Assembly (NCBI RefSeq): GCF_021018805.1
Contig: NC_086248.1
Location: 96,061,239 to 96,125,238, forward strand
Source: Prinia subflava
Taxonomy: Eukaryota; Chordata; Aves; Passeriformes; Cisticolidae
Length of the DNA stretch: 64,000 nucleotides
Direction: 5' to 3'
This document shows positions 25,230-38,724 of the stretch, piece by piece; position 1 is the stretch's first letter, and every line of letters starts with the position of its first letter. The notes beneath the pieces are model-generated. The model was not told where the DNA came from, did no database searches, and worked only from the letters and a program-made list of their open reading frames with translations. The position numbers and the translations under genes were made by a program.

Positions 25230-28200
25230 TCCCAGTCCTGAAACCACACTGTAACTCTAGGAGGGAAGAGTCTCTGGTAATACCACCTCAGCAACCCACA
25301 AGGAAAAGAAACCAGACCATATTCAAAAACTACTCCAGCACACTTCTTTAAATCAGGTTCTACACATGCTGAACATGTTTCCAGCTCTCTCCTTCTGCAG
25401 TAGTGGCACAGGCAGGATTCACTTGACTCCACAGTCCCCTTCTGCACAGGGAGTTTTCCTCTCAGCCCAGGGTAAGGGCAGCAAGTCCTGGCAAGTACAG
25501 TGCAATAAATGAAAGCAGGCAACTACTGGGAAGTTTGTCCTTTCTCATTAATTAAAGGAAGATAACAGAATAAGTGATAGGAGAAGAAGCAATGCAGAAT
25601 TTAAAAAACCATCATGACTCAAGATGACAGAGTCAATCGGAATGAAGCAAGTGATCTTTGCTCAGAATTGCTATTTCCTTCACTAACTGCAAGCTTTTAG
25701 TTTATAAGCCCCTCCCCAGCTGCTTGGTAACAGAATAGCAGACTTCAGGTACTGCAGCTTGCCTTGCCATGATGAAGCTGGAGGCCCTGCCAAGCAGTTT
25801 GGTGTGGCAATAGAACAGCCTGACTGCACCTGTGGAAACAACACCACTGCCCAGCCATGTGCTGCAGCCACAGCAGAGAATTTACACCAGTGGGTCAGGT
25901 CACGACTAAGTAGAAGCAGGGCTTGTTCCTACTGTTGTTTTATGGCCACTTTGATTGATTAATTTAATGGTTGTATAGAGGGCTCCTCTGTCAGCCTCTC
26001 AACCCTATCTATTTCACTCTTTCTGACTAAGCTTTTTACCTTTTTACTATTTTGGCAGCTGTTAAAAACTACAAGGTGCTGATGAGAAGGAGAGAGAGAT
26101 GCCAGACCTGCACTAACTACCCCATCTGCTTCCTGCAAGCAAGATGAATGAGAAGCACCGACAGTATTTTCAGCATGGAATATTTATCACTCGATTGGCG
26201 CTATCAGAGAGGCAGCCTGAAAGGTTTCCTGCATCTGGAAGTGCAGTATAATCATTCCCAGAGTACAGTGGCAGGTGTTGAATGCCAAAGAAGTACAAGA
26301 CTGGGATCCACACTTGCAAGGCATCTGCTACTTTCACAAAACACAGACATGGCTCTTCAGGTTTTGTTTTGCACTGATATATTGGTATTTCGTCCTTATT
26401 ATTTATGACTTGAGTTTATCCTCATATGGGGTGCTGTGAAGTGAAAAATTATACCAGCTTTTTTGATAAAAAGTCCAGAAAAATAAGGCAAGTCAAATTC
26501 TGAGTCCCTGATGAACAGATTAAACTCTGCTCTACAGCTTGCATAGATATTTCAGAATCCAGACCTTTCACTCACATCCACAAAGATCTCCCTGACTTTA
26601 AACTTCATTTGAACAGCTGACAAAGAGCTCAGAGGAGAAAGGTGAGGCAAACTTTGGAATACAAGATTAAAGGACTTAAATTTGGTGTCCCAAATGACTC
26701 AGTCAAGCTCATTACTGCACATTCACAGTTCTAAATGAAGGTCTGTTCAAAAGCAAATAATGAACATTTTTGAGAAGCTGGCCATCAGATTAGTTAGGAA
26801 GCTCTGTACAGAACAAAGAAGGGTTGAGCTGCAAAATTCAATTCTGTGTCCGTGTACAAGTCTTTCCTGGAGTTCAGCAACACTCAGTTTCAGGACCAGG
26901 CACTTGCTGTTTCTTCCCATCTAAAGAGGCATCTGTTCCATCCTTTGAATTTTAAACTGACTCTGGTACACAAATTTAAGAATCTCATATCTAGTGTTTT
27001 TATTTAGGCATAACTACAGCATTCTTCCCTGGGCAAAACTATTCCAGATCTGTATTAAAGACAGCAAAGAAACTATTTTGGTTAACATTTAATAACTTCT
27101 TCAGGATACAGGGACCGCTATAGTAATTGCATTTATTTTATTGCAGCAGCAAAGGAGGAGTAATGCAAGTAGGGTCTGTAAACATCCATCTTTAGTAAAC
27201 CTGTCCAGCACATGCAAGTGCTGCATTAGATTGCATTAATGAGAGCGTAATCTATGAATCAAGAGAGATCATTCAGTGGTGTTTGAGCCTCCTTTGCAGT
27301 GTTAGATCCACTTTAGGACACCACATCTCCTTCTGACAGTAAGAAATAACTGAAGAAGAACAAAACAAGGTGAGAGTGAGGTCTCATTGTGGATTATATG
27401 TTGCCTGCCACACTGGGAACTCGCTGGCCAAACACTTAATGTACTCCCAAACACACAGGTCACCTTATCCTTGCAGTGCAGGGCTCAGTGAGCAGTTCTG
27501 CTACAAGCCATGAGAATCATCAGAACAAGGAAAAATTCCCAGTGACCCTGTAAATTTCTGCAGAGATGATGATTTTGACACTTGGGTCTAAAACTCTTCC
27601 AGACAATGCTCAGTAGCACTGAGCATTGGCACAAGGCACACGAGATTCACCTTTATCTGCTTCCAAGAGCACAGCAGGAGGAATCAGAAATTTCCCAGAG
27701 TATTTTTCAGATGACTATACTTGAAAAGCAGTTGAGTGTGATGCAAGTCATGCTAAACACAAAGCTACTCCAGTAACAATACACTCTCCATTGCTTTTAA
27801 CTTCATTGGAGTCTCACAGAATTTAGCAATAATCAAATTGTTTAAAAGCAATCAGTCAGCAGAATTTCCAAACCCTTTTGATTACAAAACACTCACCTGC
27901 AATTTGTCAGGGAGACATGAAAAAAATGGCAACGAAAAGCAGCATCACTGTGGATCCCATAAATCTGTAAATTGACCCATCCATCAAGCTATAAAATAAG
28001 ACACAGAGCAGGAGAGACAGTTACATAAATCCATTGACAGCATTGTCTGAAGAATGGGAGAAGAACGTCAGCACTTCTTGAGTTGGATGTAACAGCCATG
28101 AGAAACTGGCCACAGATAAAAACAGAAGTGGACAACCAAATTAATATTAACATGGGGAAAGCATCCAGTGCCTTTTACCTTGTAGCTCTTTATGATGGTG

Positions 28201-30689
28201 TAAAAACAAGAGGAAAGGTTACACTGGGACTGGCACAGCTTTGACAGCCAGCTGTGAGTACACTTGTTTTAGACCAGGGTGAAGGCCAAGTGAGCTGGAG
28301 TGCGCCTCCAAATCAGAAAAGGAAGACAGAAGATTTGGTATCTGGATTTCTGCGATGTATTTGAATGTCTTTCAAAGTTTCCCCTCTCCATTTTTTGTTT
28401 TTCACTAATTCCTGATGACCCAGCCAGCTTTCTACCTTAATGTGTCAGATTGCAGAGTGTCAATTTTGCCTTGGTTTGAAAAATCATATTACACCTCCAT
28501 TTCCCACACTGCACTGATTGCTTGTAACCCAGTATTTGGCACAGAGGCCAATATCTGAAGCAAAATGCAGTCCTGACTGAAAAAGGGACTTTATCCTTAA
28601 TGTGGACAGAATTAAAAACAGATCTTGCAAGGAACAGCAGATTATCTTTCCACGTGCATGGAAATACACGTAAGAAGATACTCAGTACCAAATAAAGAAA
28701 TTACAATAAAATACACTACACAGGGGGTTGACAGTTGTTTTTTTTTAAACACTGTATCAATATCTGACTTATAAAACACGTGAAGGGACTGTAAGTAGAA
28801 TCTAGAGACAGAGATGCTAGTCCATACACAATTCAGGATACGTAGTGAATTCTTCTGCATTTCTAGATGGAGAATTTAAGTAACAAATGGCAGGTGCCAG
28901 TCAAGAAATTACATGACTGCAAGTTCACTTGTGGTGAAGAATTTTGCCAGAGACCACTGTCACATGAAGGCAGCTAGTAGGTTCTATCTGCTTGGCTTCT
29001 GAATCCAAAGGGAAAAGACAGTTACATGAGTCCTTCAGCTCTCTGAAATGGCTCAAATTAATTCATGTTTCAGCTTGCTTCTAGTGCATGATAAGATGCA
29101 TGAAGTGAGGGATGAATTAAATGAGAAAAATACGAAGGAGTACTTATAATACTGCGCTGACAAACAGAAAAGAAAGAGATTATCTAAGCACCCCAATCAT
29201 CTGATAGGCCTACATTTTTTCTCTCTTGTTAACAGAAAACCCAAACACTGTGATTTGTCAAGTGGTCCAAATCAGCATCATAATGCTGCTCACAAAGCCT
29301 CTTGGCCATTAGAAAACAGAGTTAAAGTCTGTTGGGAAAGAACTCACTCATCACTAGTACAGTATGTCCCAAATACCAGTGTTTAACCTGCTCCAGAAAT
29401 CTGAGTCATGTTGCTATCCCCATAAGCAAGATAGGGCACACACCCCAAAAAATCACTTGGTCCAGGTCACCCAGAAAAGAGTTTATAACAGCCAGTGGAA
29501 CCAACATCCTGCATCTCTAAGTCCTGTGCTTTTTTGCAAGGAAGTTTAATTACTTTCTATGCATTACTTAATTCAGGAGGGAAAAAAAATTATAAGGTGA
29601 GGGGGACACACGGTATAAATCAAAGCAAACCCACCAAAGAAACCCAAGCAGGTTTTTGTTTTTAAAAAGACACAGCACCTAGCAGCTCCCTGGAGTTTCT
29701 GTCCTGGAGGTGCCCCCGGCAGCTCCCATCACTTGGGCTGTGCTGAAACAGCTCATGGAAGTCACTCACTCCCTGTCTCAAAGTTCATGACTTGCAGCTC
29801 ATGTTTACCTTCCTCAAGCTGCCCACCTCCCAACATACCCCCAGCTGCACTCTTTTCCTTGAAATCTTATTTGCTCTTATTTTCCATGACTGTTTCCTCT
29901 AGGTTTTACTTTACACACCTCTGATGCAGCCATCAGCTCTCATGCTCCTTTTGTTCTCCACTGGATCAGACCTATAGTCCTGAAGCTGAAAAATGTGAAT
30001 GAAACATGATCGGACTGATGAACTGTTCATATTTTTTCAGAATTTTTGGCAACTGGTCTGCACTCCCCAGTGTACTGGACAAGAAAACTACGTGTTCTGC
30101 TTACATCTCCACTCTGTAGCTAGCATGACATCAGCTCCCTTTAATCCATTAGCAAGCCTGTCAACAGTGTTGTGCAGGTGCTACTAGATAGCTATAGCCA
30201 GTGCACCAGCATTTAATAGAAATTAAAATTTATCACCCTTTCCACTAGCACCACCTCACTTCAAATTTTACAATGCCAATTGCATGAGCATCACTAAAAG
30301 TGTCTCCTTCCTGACCTTGAGATTGTATCACAAGACAGCAAAACAAACCTCTGAGAAAAGTTAGGAATAATTAACATGTATTTCTGGGGAGAGGGTCTCC
30401 ATGAATAATGCACATAAAGTGCAGACACACCCTTTCCACTAATACCAGCTTAATCTTTAATGAATTCTTCGGTTGCAGCAGAACTCTTTTGTATTATTAA
30501 TAGAGGTTTATTTTTATTGCAGCATGTTCTCCAGCCTCCAGACCACATCCAGGACACTAAAATCACATAAGAGTAGCCTTGACAAACATGTTCTGTGAGA
30601 TGGTCCCTGCCTGCCCCGAGGCATGACTAAGCTAAATAGTGTGGAAGGGCAGCATTACTCTCACAGTAACTCTGAGCAATGAGGGTCTG
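25230..30689. other. Unique non-coding sequence
   Basis: No gene recognised in 5.4 kb. About 26990-27300 looks enhancer-like by eye: it is unique, with a TAAT-rich cluster near 27220-27260 (GCATTAATGAGAGCGTAATC). Elsewhere open frames are short and overlap. A run of 8 A near 29582 and AT-rich stretches near 28700-28760 are the only simple repeats. Confidence 0.45.
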
Positions 30690-30830
30690 GGTTCTCCTAC
30701 TTATTTTTATGGAAATTACATATGAAATTATTCATTTGAGGTCATATAGAAAGGCAGGGGAAGAAGTAGAACTCAGAATTAATTCCCAGCTCATTTTTCT
30801 AATCTCCCTTCCCTTTACAATCATCTTTTT
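30690..30830 (+). mobile_element. MIR/CORE-SINE-like remnant
   Basis: The stretch GAGGTCATATAGAAAGGCAG, followed by AAGTAGAACTCAGAATTAAT and TCCCAGCTCAT, resembles the conserved part of MIR-type SINEs (GAGGTCACACAGCTAGTAAG, then GCAGAGCTGGGATTCGAACC, then the CAGGTCT region). It is degraded and has no clear ends. MIR-like SINEs are known as very old, sparse remnants in bird genomes. Confidence 0.4.
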
Positions 30831-31611
30831 AGATTTGTATTATATCTATCAAAAACTTGTGACAAGAACATGCCAAAACAACATGCATCTTTCCCTTTGT
30901 TAAACAGAAGGGAAAGAAGTCACTGAACAAATCCAGTAATTTGCTAAACTTTGCAAATTGAAGATTTTCTAAGCTCTTCCCAAAAGCCTTTCCCCCTTGA
31001 AATCCCATGGATGTTCTCTACAGGGTTCTCTGCAGGAGGTGGTCTGTGGAGCACTGCTTCTTCTGCATCCTGTAGGGTGGCTACTGTCCCTGTCACACCT
31101 TGCCAGCCCATGGTCACAGTTTATTAGTGCTGCTGGAAGAGACAGCACTGGAAGAGACCCTGGTGCTCTGTGCTACTGTCTTTGGGGCATTCTCCTTGCA
31201 TTTGAAATAAAACAGGATCATTTCCCACACCTCTCACTCTGCTGCCCACAGTTTGGGTATTTTTTTGCATGCCCTTTGTGATGTTCTTACTCTTGAATGA
31301 CAAGATCAGGACTCCACCATTCCCACTTGTCTCCTTGATTAAGTTTCTTAGACTTGAGTATTTGATATTGCATATGTGGTTGTTTTAGCCTTTCTTAGGG
31401 TACTGTGATCACCTTGCTCTCTGGAGACAATTCCTTGGAGTTGCCTTTTCATCTTTCTAAAACCTCCCCAGTGTTCCAAGCCCATCAGAGGCAATCCCAG
31501 AGCTCCCAGCTCTCTGAGGAAGTTAGTTATCTGCTTCAGCAGCCAAGTCAAAACCACAGGAACACCACCTTATATGCACACAGTCTTGTTTTGGTCAGGG
31601 TCACAAAAATC
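30831..31611. other. Unique non-coding sequence
   Basis: No gene or repeat recognised. ORFs are short and without motif. Confidence 0.5.
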
Positions 31612-32390
31612 ACACAGAATCATGGAATGGGTCAGGCTGGAGAGGACCACAGTGGGTCATCTGGCTGAACTTCCCTGCTCAAGGAGGGTCATGCCAGAGC
31701 ACGTGGCACAGGACTGTGTCCAGGATTTTGAATATCTTCAGCCAGGGAGACTCCTCAGCCTCTCTGGACAACCTGTTCCAGTGCATGGTCACCTGCACAG
31801 TAAAGAAGCTCTTCCTCATACTCAAGTGGAACCTCCTGTTCATCAATTTCTGCCTGTTGCCTTCTGTTCTGCTGCTTGGTACGAAAACAGCCTGGATCCT
31901 TCCCCTTGGCACCCTCCCTTCAGATACTGACAGACACTGATGAGGTCCCCTCTCCATCATCTCTTCTTGAGGCAGAACAGCCCCAGCTCCCTCAGCCTTT
32001 CCTCAGAGGGGAGAAGCTCCAGTCCCTTGATCACCTTCACAGCCCTCCACTGGGCCTGCTCCAGCAGCTCCGTGTCTCTCTTGTACTGAGGAGCCCAGAA
32101 CTGGACACAGCAATCCAGATGTGCCTCACCAGGGCTGAGCAGAGAGGCAGGATCATGCACCCTGACCTGCTGGCAATGCTCTTCCTAATGCACACCAGGA
32201 TACCTTTGGTTTTCTTGGCCACCCGTGCACTGCTGGCTCTTGTTGTCCAGTAGCACCCCAGGTCCTTCTCCACAGAGCTGCTCCCCTGCAGGTCAGCCCC
32301 CAGCCTGTGCTGGTGCCCAGGGTTGCTCCTTCACAGGTGCAGGACCCTGCATTTGCCTCTGTTGAATTTTGGTTCCTGCTCCACTGCTTC
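31612..32390 (-). mobile_element. CR1 LINE, 5'-truncated, frameshifted ORF2 remnant
   Basis: On the + strand it begins CACAGAATCATGGAATGGG, the antisense of the CR1 3' end. It then runs through the antisense 3' UTR (CTGTTCCAGTGCATGGTCACC, CAGTAAAGAAGCTCTTCCTC) into the C-terminal part of CR1 ORF2. Minus-strand frames in 31957-32160 and 32037-32273 read as CR1 reverse-transcriptase-end sequence (EKDLGCYW.., ILVCIRKSIASRS, VQFWAPQYKRDTELLEQAQ, KVIKGLELLPSEERLRELGLF). They lie in two overlapping minus-strand frames, so a frameshift separates them and the protein is broken. About 780 bp is retained, against about 4.5 kb for a full CR1. No convincing target-site duplication was seen. Confidence 0.93.
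31957..32273 (-). pseudogene. Decayed CR1 ORF2 C-terminal fragment (reverse transcriptase end)
   Basis: Translation of the minus strand gives the family-typical string ILVCIRKSIASRS upstream of VQFWAPQYKRDTELLEQAQ and ERLRELGLF, shared by CR1 ORF2 proteins. The first part lies in the 32037-32273 frame and the second in the 31957-32160 frame, so at least one frameshift has occurred. The catalytic core of the reverse transcriptase (the YADD-type box) lies 5' of the retained part and is missing. No function is expected. Confidence 0.85.
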
Positions 32391-35300
32391 AGATACCAAT
32401 CTCACATAGTATTACCTCTCATCCACTTTCTGAGAAAGAATAAAGGAGACTTCTTGTTTAGTTCTTCATTTTGATTTGTATAGTCAGCTCATTACTCAGT
32501 CCAGCAATTACCTCCCCTGATGCCTTGCTTAGGCAAAAGTCTATGTCAGGAGTTACAGCTCTACATGCATCACTTAAATAAATGTACTCTTAAACCACAA
32601 GAACCATGTTACAGTCCTAAATAATGCATTTGTCTAAGCAATAAAGCATATCATGTATGTTGACAATTTTCAATGTAAACATGGGCCTTGCACCACAAAG
32701 ACATCTCTTCTTCATAAGATTTATAGCATAAGAATACTCTATCTTAACAACATCTTATAGGACTAATCCCAAACTGGTCATCTGAAGAAAATCATCAAGC
32801 AGCTGACCATTTTTATCATGTTGCTGAGTTAAAGAACAACCAACCAAAATCAAAATGAGGAGAGTTCAAGCCATCAAGTCCTGCTGAACATTTGCAAGAA
32901 TAAAGCAATTTGAAACCTGCATTGACTATCTAAACCTCTGGTACTAAAGATAAAAATAAATTTTCTCCAAGTCTGAGTGCATTGGGTTACATCTGGAAAA
33001 ACTGAGACTGGAATGTCCTTGACGCAAAATGTCACAGACTCACCATTCCAATCCCAAAACCAGTTCCTATTTCATAGGAAAATCAGAGCCTTGCCTCCTA
33101 AATATAGATAATTATTCTCAGGAATAAGTGAAGAAGTGCCCTGCATAGACTGCATGTCAAAATGGGAAATGCTATTTCAAATTTAGTAGAGACAAACCGA
33201 TAAGGGTTTAGATGGCGTTAGCTTCATGATACTGCTTCAAACGTTTTTTGCTGTTTGAGACAATTAACGATTCTAGTCTACACATTAACAACATAATAAA
33301 CTGCAACAGCATTTTACATTGCATTCTTCACCTCAGTCACATTCTGTGTGACTGAGAGCCAAAGACACCAAGACCAGGAGGGGTTTTGATCTCAGGAGTT
33401 CTCAGCTTATTGACCTGTCCCATTGACAAAGGATAGCAACATTTCCCACCTCCTCGGAGCTGACTTTACACCTCTTCCCTTGTTCATAGGGTTGCCCTCA
33501 GCTCTCTTGACTCGAGCTTCCTCTTGGCTCTTAAGCCAGGTCTTGCCTATCAACCCCTTGCCATTCCAAGGAGTGACCTCCCTAGGAGTGTTTAACTTAA
33601 CGTCCTGACCATGATGAGCAATACATTGCATTTTCTGTTAGGTTTTACCTTGAAATACAACCTCTAGGACAACTCTAGATTTGGAAAATATATCAATCTA
33701 ATTCAGCTAGTGCCCAAGAAACAAATCATACAGTAGCCATTTTTTACTTTCAGTAGCCTCAAAATTCTCCCTGATCACAGTTCCCAAAGGATACTGCTAG
33801 ACAGATTTCCAGAATGCACACTGGGGACAAGAAAAGCACACTGCAAAAGCCCATGTGTTATTTTTATTATCAGAATTGATAAAATCTCACTGCTAGTTTT
33901 TAAGTAGACTGTTAAAGCCTTAAAAAACCAGGGAGACAGCTGTGTGTCAGTGCTTGGGCATCAAGTTCACAGTATGGGATATGCAAGCCAGCACACTACT
34001 ACTCTGGTCTCAAAGCTCACTGTAAAATAGCATCCTACAGACTTATCTGTCAAGCTGCAAATATTTCTTTTACAGCTACCCTGAACTTTTTCCAGTGTAT
34101 TGAACTTTTGGATGGGTTGCTCCTAAAAATATAGGCTAATGACTTGTAGCACCTTCTTTTAAGTAAATGCCATTAAGCAGAGACAGATGCTTTACCAGGT
34201 ACAATATCATCTTTTTAAAGGCACACAGATCTGTTTCTGAATTTTCAATGTGCTTTGTAGATTAAGGACAGAAAATGCCATCTGCTAATCTGCTTCTGCT
34301 GCACACAAAGAACAACTGCCTGGGCTGTTTCTGATGGTTTGGGGTTACAGCATTTCTGTGCTGCTTGGGAAAAATATGCGATGCATGTCATAAAATCAGT
34401 TCCACTGAGTTCTTTGTAGCTTACCCAACAGTGCCACTGTCTGCCAGGGGGTTTCCTGCTCACCCACAGCCAGTGAAATGGTTCTCCAGTTACATCCAGC
34501 ACGGTAACCTAACCAGCTGTAATGGCTTGACCAGACACTGGTATTTAGCAATGCCTGCCACGTGCCCAGCTACCTGCTGTGCTGCCAGAAGCAAGCGCTC
34601 ACGCCATCCCCCTCCCTTCTTGGGCTTGTCCTTTTGGTCTGGAACACAAAGAGGTGAGAAGGTACCAAACTGGCAGTGCTGTCTGCAGGCAGTCACATGT
34701 TTGTGAGGGAGCACATGGACACACAAAGTTCTGGGAGAACAACACAAGCCTTGAGCACCCTGCACGAGGCTTGGGAGACCTTGGTCTGTGCCACAACTCA
34801 GGTCAAGTGGACACAGCTGAAAAAACCAGCGCTGCCTTGGGACAGCCAGGCAGATGCAGCAAATGGCAGCAGAAGGGACATAACTGTGACCTCCATTAAT
34901 TTTATACAAAAGGTTCAAATATTATTCCAAGGAGTACTCACATTCTGATCTTAGACCTTTTATTTCTTAATGAGAAGTACATCAAGCCATCCATCTCGAG
35001 CTTCTGGTCATCATCAAGAAGTAAGAAAAAACAGAACACAGTTATGAATACTCCAGAAATTTAACTAGAGCAGCTGCATTTGAAAATGGGATGGGCAGAG
35101 AGGGAAGATTATTTTTCTCATTAGTGACCACCTGAAAACCAGGCCTCTGAATTCTCTCCTGCCGAGTACTGCACATCACCACTTTGAGAATCTTGACCTA
35201 AAAAGCAAATGTGTATTTTTAAATAATTAATAGCATTCTCTAAATGGAATTTTCCAGCCCCAAATGAGATGTGCAGCTGAGTTCCCCTGAGAAGAGGTAT

Positions 35301-38300
35301 TTATAATGGAAACATTGACACAACTGAAATGATGATGCACTGAGTAGCATTAAAGCTCAGCACATGCTTAGTCATCTCATTCTTCTTATCAAATTGGACC
35401 TGGTCCAACAAAACTCCCATTGCACTTCACTTGTTTTCTTGGCCTCAGTTTAAACATTTCCACAGCTTACAAAAACACATTGCAGGCCAAGTGTTTTCAA
35501 AGTCTAACATTAATAAACCTGATAACTTGATACATACACAAAGAGCAGGGCCTGCACCCAGCAAAAAGGGCTGTGCTCCAATTGCCTCTGCCCTAATGGT
35601 GGTACAGGGATCTGGGAATCTTTCTCTATGTCCAAATTACTTTGGAAGCAAAGCCAGATCCTTCAGCCTAGCCACCAGCTGCTCTGCTTTGTCCCTCCTG
35701 TGTTGGTTCATGCCTGCACTTCCAAAAGGAGTTAACACCATACCTTTGGTAAATGACCTTTACATATTTAGGGCCAAAACCTGCCTTTTGTCATATGTAT
35801 GTGTACATATATGGCATTCTTTACAGTGTCAAAAGGAACACAAACTATGTTTTTGAAGGCCTTGAGGGGTCAGACCCAAACCTGGACAGTGTCATTACTT
35901 CTTTTTCAGCTCTATGTGCCTCAGTAAGATTTTTCCTCCCTGCATGTTGGAACATGTATAGCCTAAACTTTTACCAATTGAGGTTGTTTTTGGATCTTCT
36001 GCCTAAATTTTATGCTATCTGGAACAAATCTGGACTAGAACATCCCCGAAAAGACACAGGATATGCCATAAAATATATAAACCTACTTTTAGGACAGACC
36101 AAATGGGCAGAATGACAAAGAAATAGCAAAAATCCAGGGACAAGAAAACTACAGGAAATAGCTGAACAAAACCTGTGATTACTTGGTGTTCTTACATCAA
36201 GTGAAGATGCATACAAGTGAAACATCTGTATCCTTGCAGGCAACAAGACGTTTTCATTGATTTCTTTAAGATCAGAAGCTCATTCTCTGAATTCTCTGTT
36301 GACTTACACACAAGCAAAGAGAAGTCAAGTGGACCTGGTAACAAAATCTAGACAGCACAAGAGAGACAATTTCCACCAAAAAATTTACAAACCTTCAGCC
36401 AAAAAATGAAAATACTCTAACCCAAATCATTAACAACATATATACTTCCTGCATTCAGGAACCAGAGGAGATTCCATCTGACATTAGCTGTACTCCCTCA
36501 TTAAAACATGTATCAGCTATCTACCAGATTCATCGTCCTGCTCTCAAATAGGGACTTTGGCCTTTGGGTCAGTCTACCTGTGCCATGATGAACCATGTTT
36601 TGCTTTTGTTGACAAGAACAAGCACATCCTAAGAAACTCACTGTGATTCCTTCGTCACATCTGAGATACAATGGTAATAAAATGGTAATAAAATCTCTCT
36701 CCTTCAGAGTTACAGCATTCAGCATTTCAAAGCCTGGGATCACAGACTCACTCTGACAGAGACCATGAGTTATCTAACCAAAAAACATCACTGGCTTATA
36801 ATAATGTATTTCTATAATCTCATACATTGTAACAGTAACTCTTTAAGGTTTATCACACTGGCTGCAGGCAAGAAATTTCTTGAGCGTCAGAGAAATGGTA
36901 GAAGATGAATCAGGGAACTTCTACGTCAGCATCATCCTGAATAATAAAATAGATGCTGTAATATTTCCCTGTGGTATCCAGGAGTCAGTCAATAAGGGGG
37001 GAAAAAACAAACCTTTCTAACATCAGTCTTTAACACAACATTTAAATTCTATTAGTGACGCATGTTGCAGATAAGAAAATAAATAAGCAGAGGATTAAAA
37101 CCGCACAGCCAGGCAGGTTTTACAGTGACGTAAGGCCGTGATGTTTTATTCATCTGCTGAAAAGAGAGGAGTTTGCAGCTACCCAGGGAGAGTTGTTTCA
37201 GATGCATACGGAAAGGGAAGGACAGGATGTAGCTCAGTGATGCTGTTAAGCAGCAGGGATGCAGGTGGGGAAGTGCAAAAAAGATATTCCCCCTAAATGT
37301 TCAGGTGGCTTCGCTGCATGATTATTAATCAGGGCAAGGGCTGGTTTTTTCAGACAGAAGAGACAGCTGCTCTGTCAAAAGCAAAACAAGGAACACTCAG
37401 GACACTGCAGGCTGCTGTTTGTGCCCGATGGCAGGCGTGTGGTGTCCCTAAGCTGTGCTGCTACTCAGGGATCAAATGGGCAACACTGGGACCTGCTGCC
37501 TTTCAGTACTGTTGGACACTCTGCTCTCTAAGACACTTCCCTTGTTATTTGGCCATGGCAGCATGGAGCAGGATCTAAGCATAGCATTGATCCTGACTGT
37601 GACAATTAGAACTGTCCCAAATGCTGTGGGGTAAGACAGCTGGATTTACCCTACCTGTATGTTATGCATCCTTTCCCGTGACATTTATTTTTACAGAGCC
37701 ATTTTCCCATACTTTCCCCAAAATACAGATGTACCTTTCAAACTGAGGGAAAATCAAGACATTTCCCAGGTTTGTAACATAGGCCTGAGGAGATGTGAGA
37801 GCAGCACCCTTCAACCAGACCACTGAAGCAATAAATGATGTTTACTACACCATGAGATGCAGGTTTGTGGGTAACTGCTACCTACATTCCCTGTGGGAAA
37901 AAATGCTGTTTAAAAAACAGCATGCTGCAGTGGCAGAAGGCATCACAACTTCTGGGAAGTAACATAATTTCAGAAATGATGGGCAGCAAAACCTCCCACT
38001 GGGCTCAAGAGCAGCTTCTAAATCTCAGCACTTCTGAGAGGCAGGCCATGCAGCAAAAGCAGTCACAGACCTTTGAAGATTCCAAAATTCCAAGTCATAA
38101 GTTGAAAAATGCAGACAACAATAACAAAAAGAGAAATAAGCAAGAAAATCATTGCTGTGAAGGACTGGTAATAGAATGCAAGGAGGAGCTCACTGCTGAT
38201 TACAGCATGAACCAATCTCCCTTGTGAACCAGAGGCAATCATATCTGTAAAATGCAGAAAAAATACCTCTGTCTCAGTTGACCTTATGTTCTACCTCAGT

Positions 38301-38724
38301 GACCTTCCATTTTGTTTACACTGGCCACATACAGGTGCAATTGCCTGCAGGGACTTATCAGCACAATTTAATATGGAAAAAAAAAAAGGGAAAAGAACTG
38401 GCGGGGAAAAAGCAAACGGTCATGATGCCTCCAGACGTGTCTACAATTCATATCCATAACCTCCCTGTCTGAGCAGCCAGAGAACAAGCTGTAACAGCAG
38501 GAGCCTTGCACTTTTACAGGAGTTCTGCAAACACAGGAACTGGATTCCAGCTGCTATAGCACCTAAGCACTGCCTCGGGGTTTCCTGTGGCTCCTCAGTA
38601 TAGAGAAGAAAGCAATCACTCAATAAATCATTCAATCAATCAAAGTCCCTACTTCAGCCAGGGCTGGCAGATTCTGGCTTCATGTCCCCCCAGCAGGACT
38701 CAGGAAGCCTAGCCAGCTCCCCAG
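32391..38724. other. Unique non-coding sequence
   Basis: No gene recognised over 6.3 kb. Noted items: a 22-nt segment (33354-33375) that repeats one at 11801-11822 with one mismatch; a perfect 11-bp tandem AATGGTAATAA at 36670-36680 and 36681-36691; a 9-bp stem with 3-nt loop at 37903-37923 (ATGCTGTTT, AAA, AAACAGCAT); and an 11-A run near 38378. Open frames at 34365-34948 overlap on both strands and in several frames, so they are not taken as coding. Confidence 0.5.
36670..36691 (+). repeat. 11-bp perfect tandem duplication
   Basis: AATGGTAATAA occurs twice head to tail (36670-36680, 36681-36691). Short slippage product. Confidence 0.85.

Noticed and set aside
24899..25522. 207-codon minus-strand ORF rich in Pro, Phe, Ser and Leu
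   Set aside because: Product of the polypurine tract at 25006-25229; the repetitive protein merely translates the simple repeat.
27815..27830. TCACAGAATTTAGC resembling a CR1 3' end
   Set aside because: Match ends after about ten bases; no downstream CR1 sequence.
34490..34918. 142-codon minus-strand Cys-rich ORF
   Set aside because: Four or more overlapping open frames on both strands in the same segment; Cys/Leu bias follows base composition.
37040..37170. Possible MIR-like stretch (GCAGATAAGAAAATAAATAA, CACAGCCAGGCAGG)
   Set aside because: Only two short blocks fit; below the level of the copies reported.
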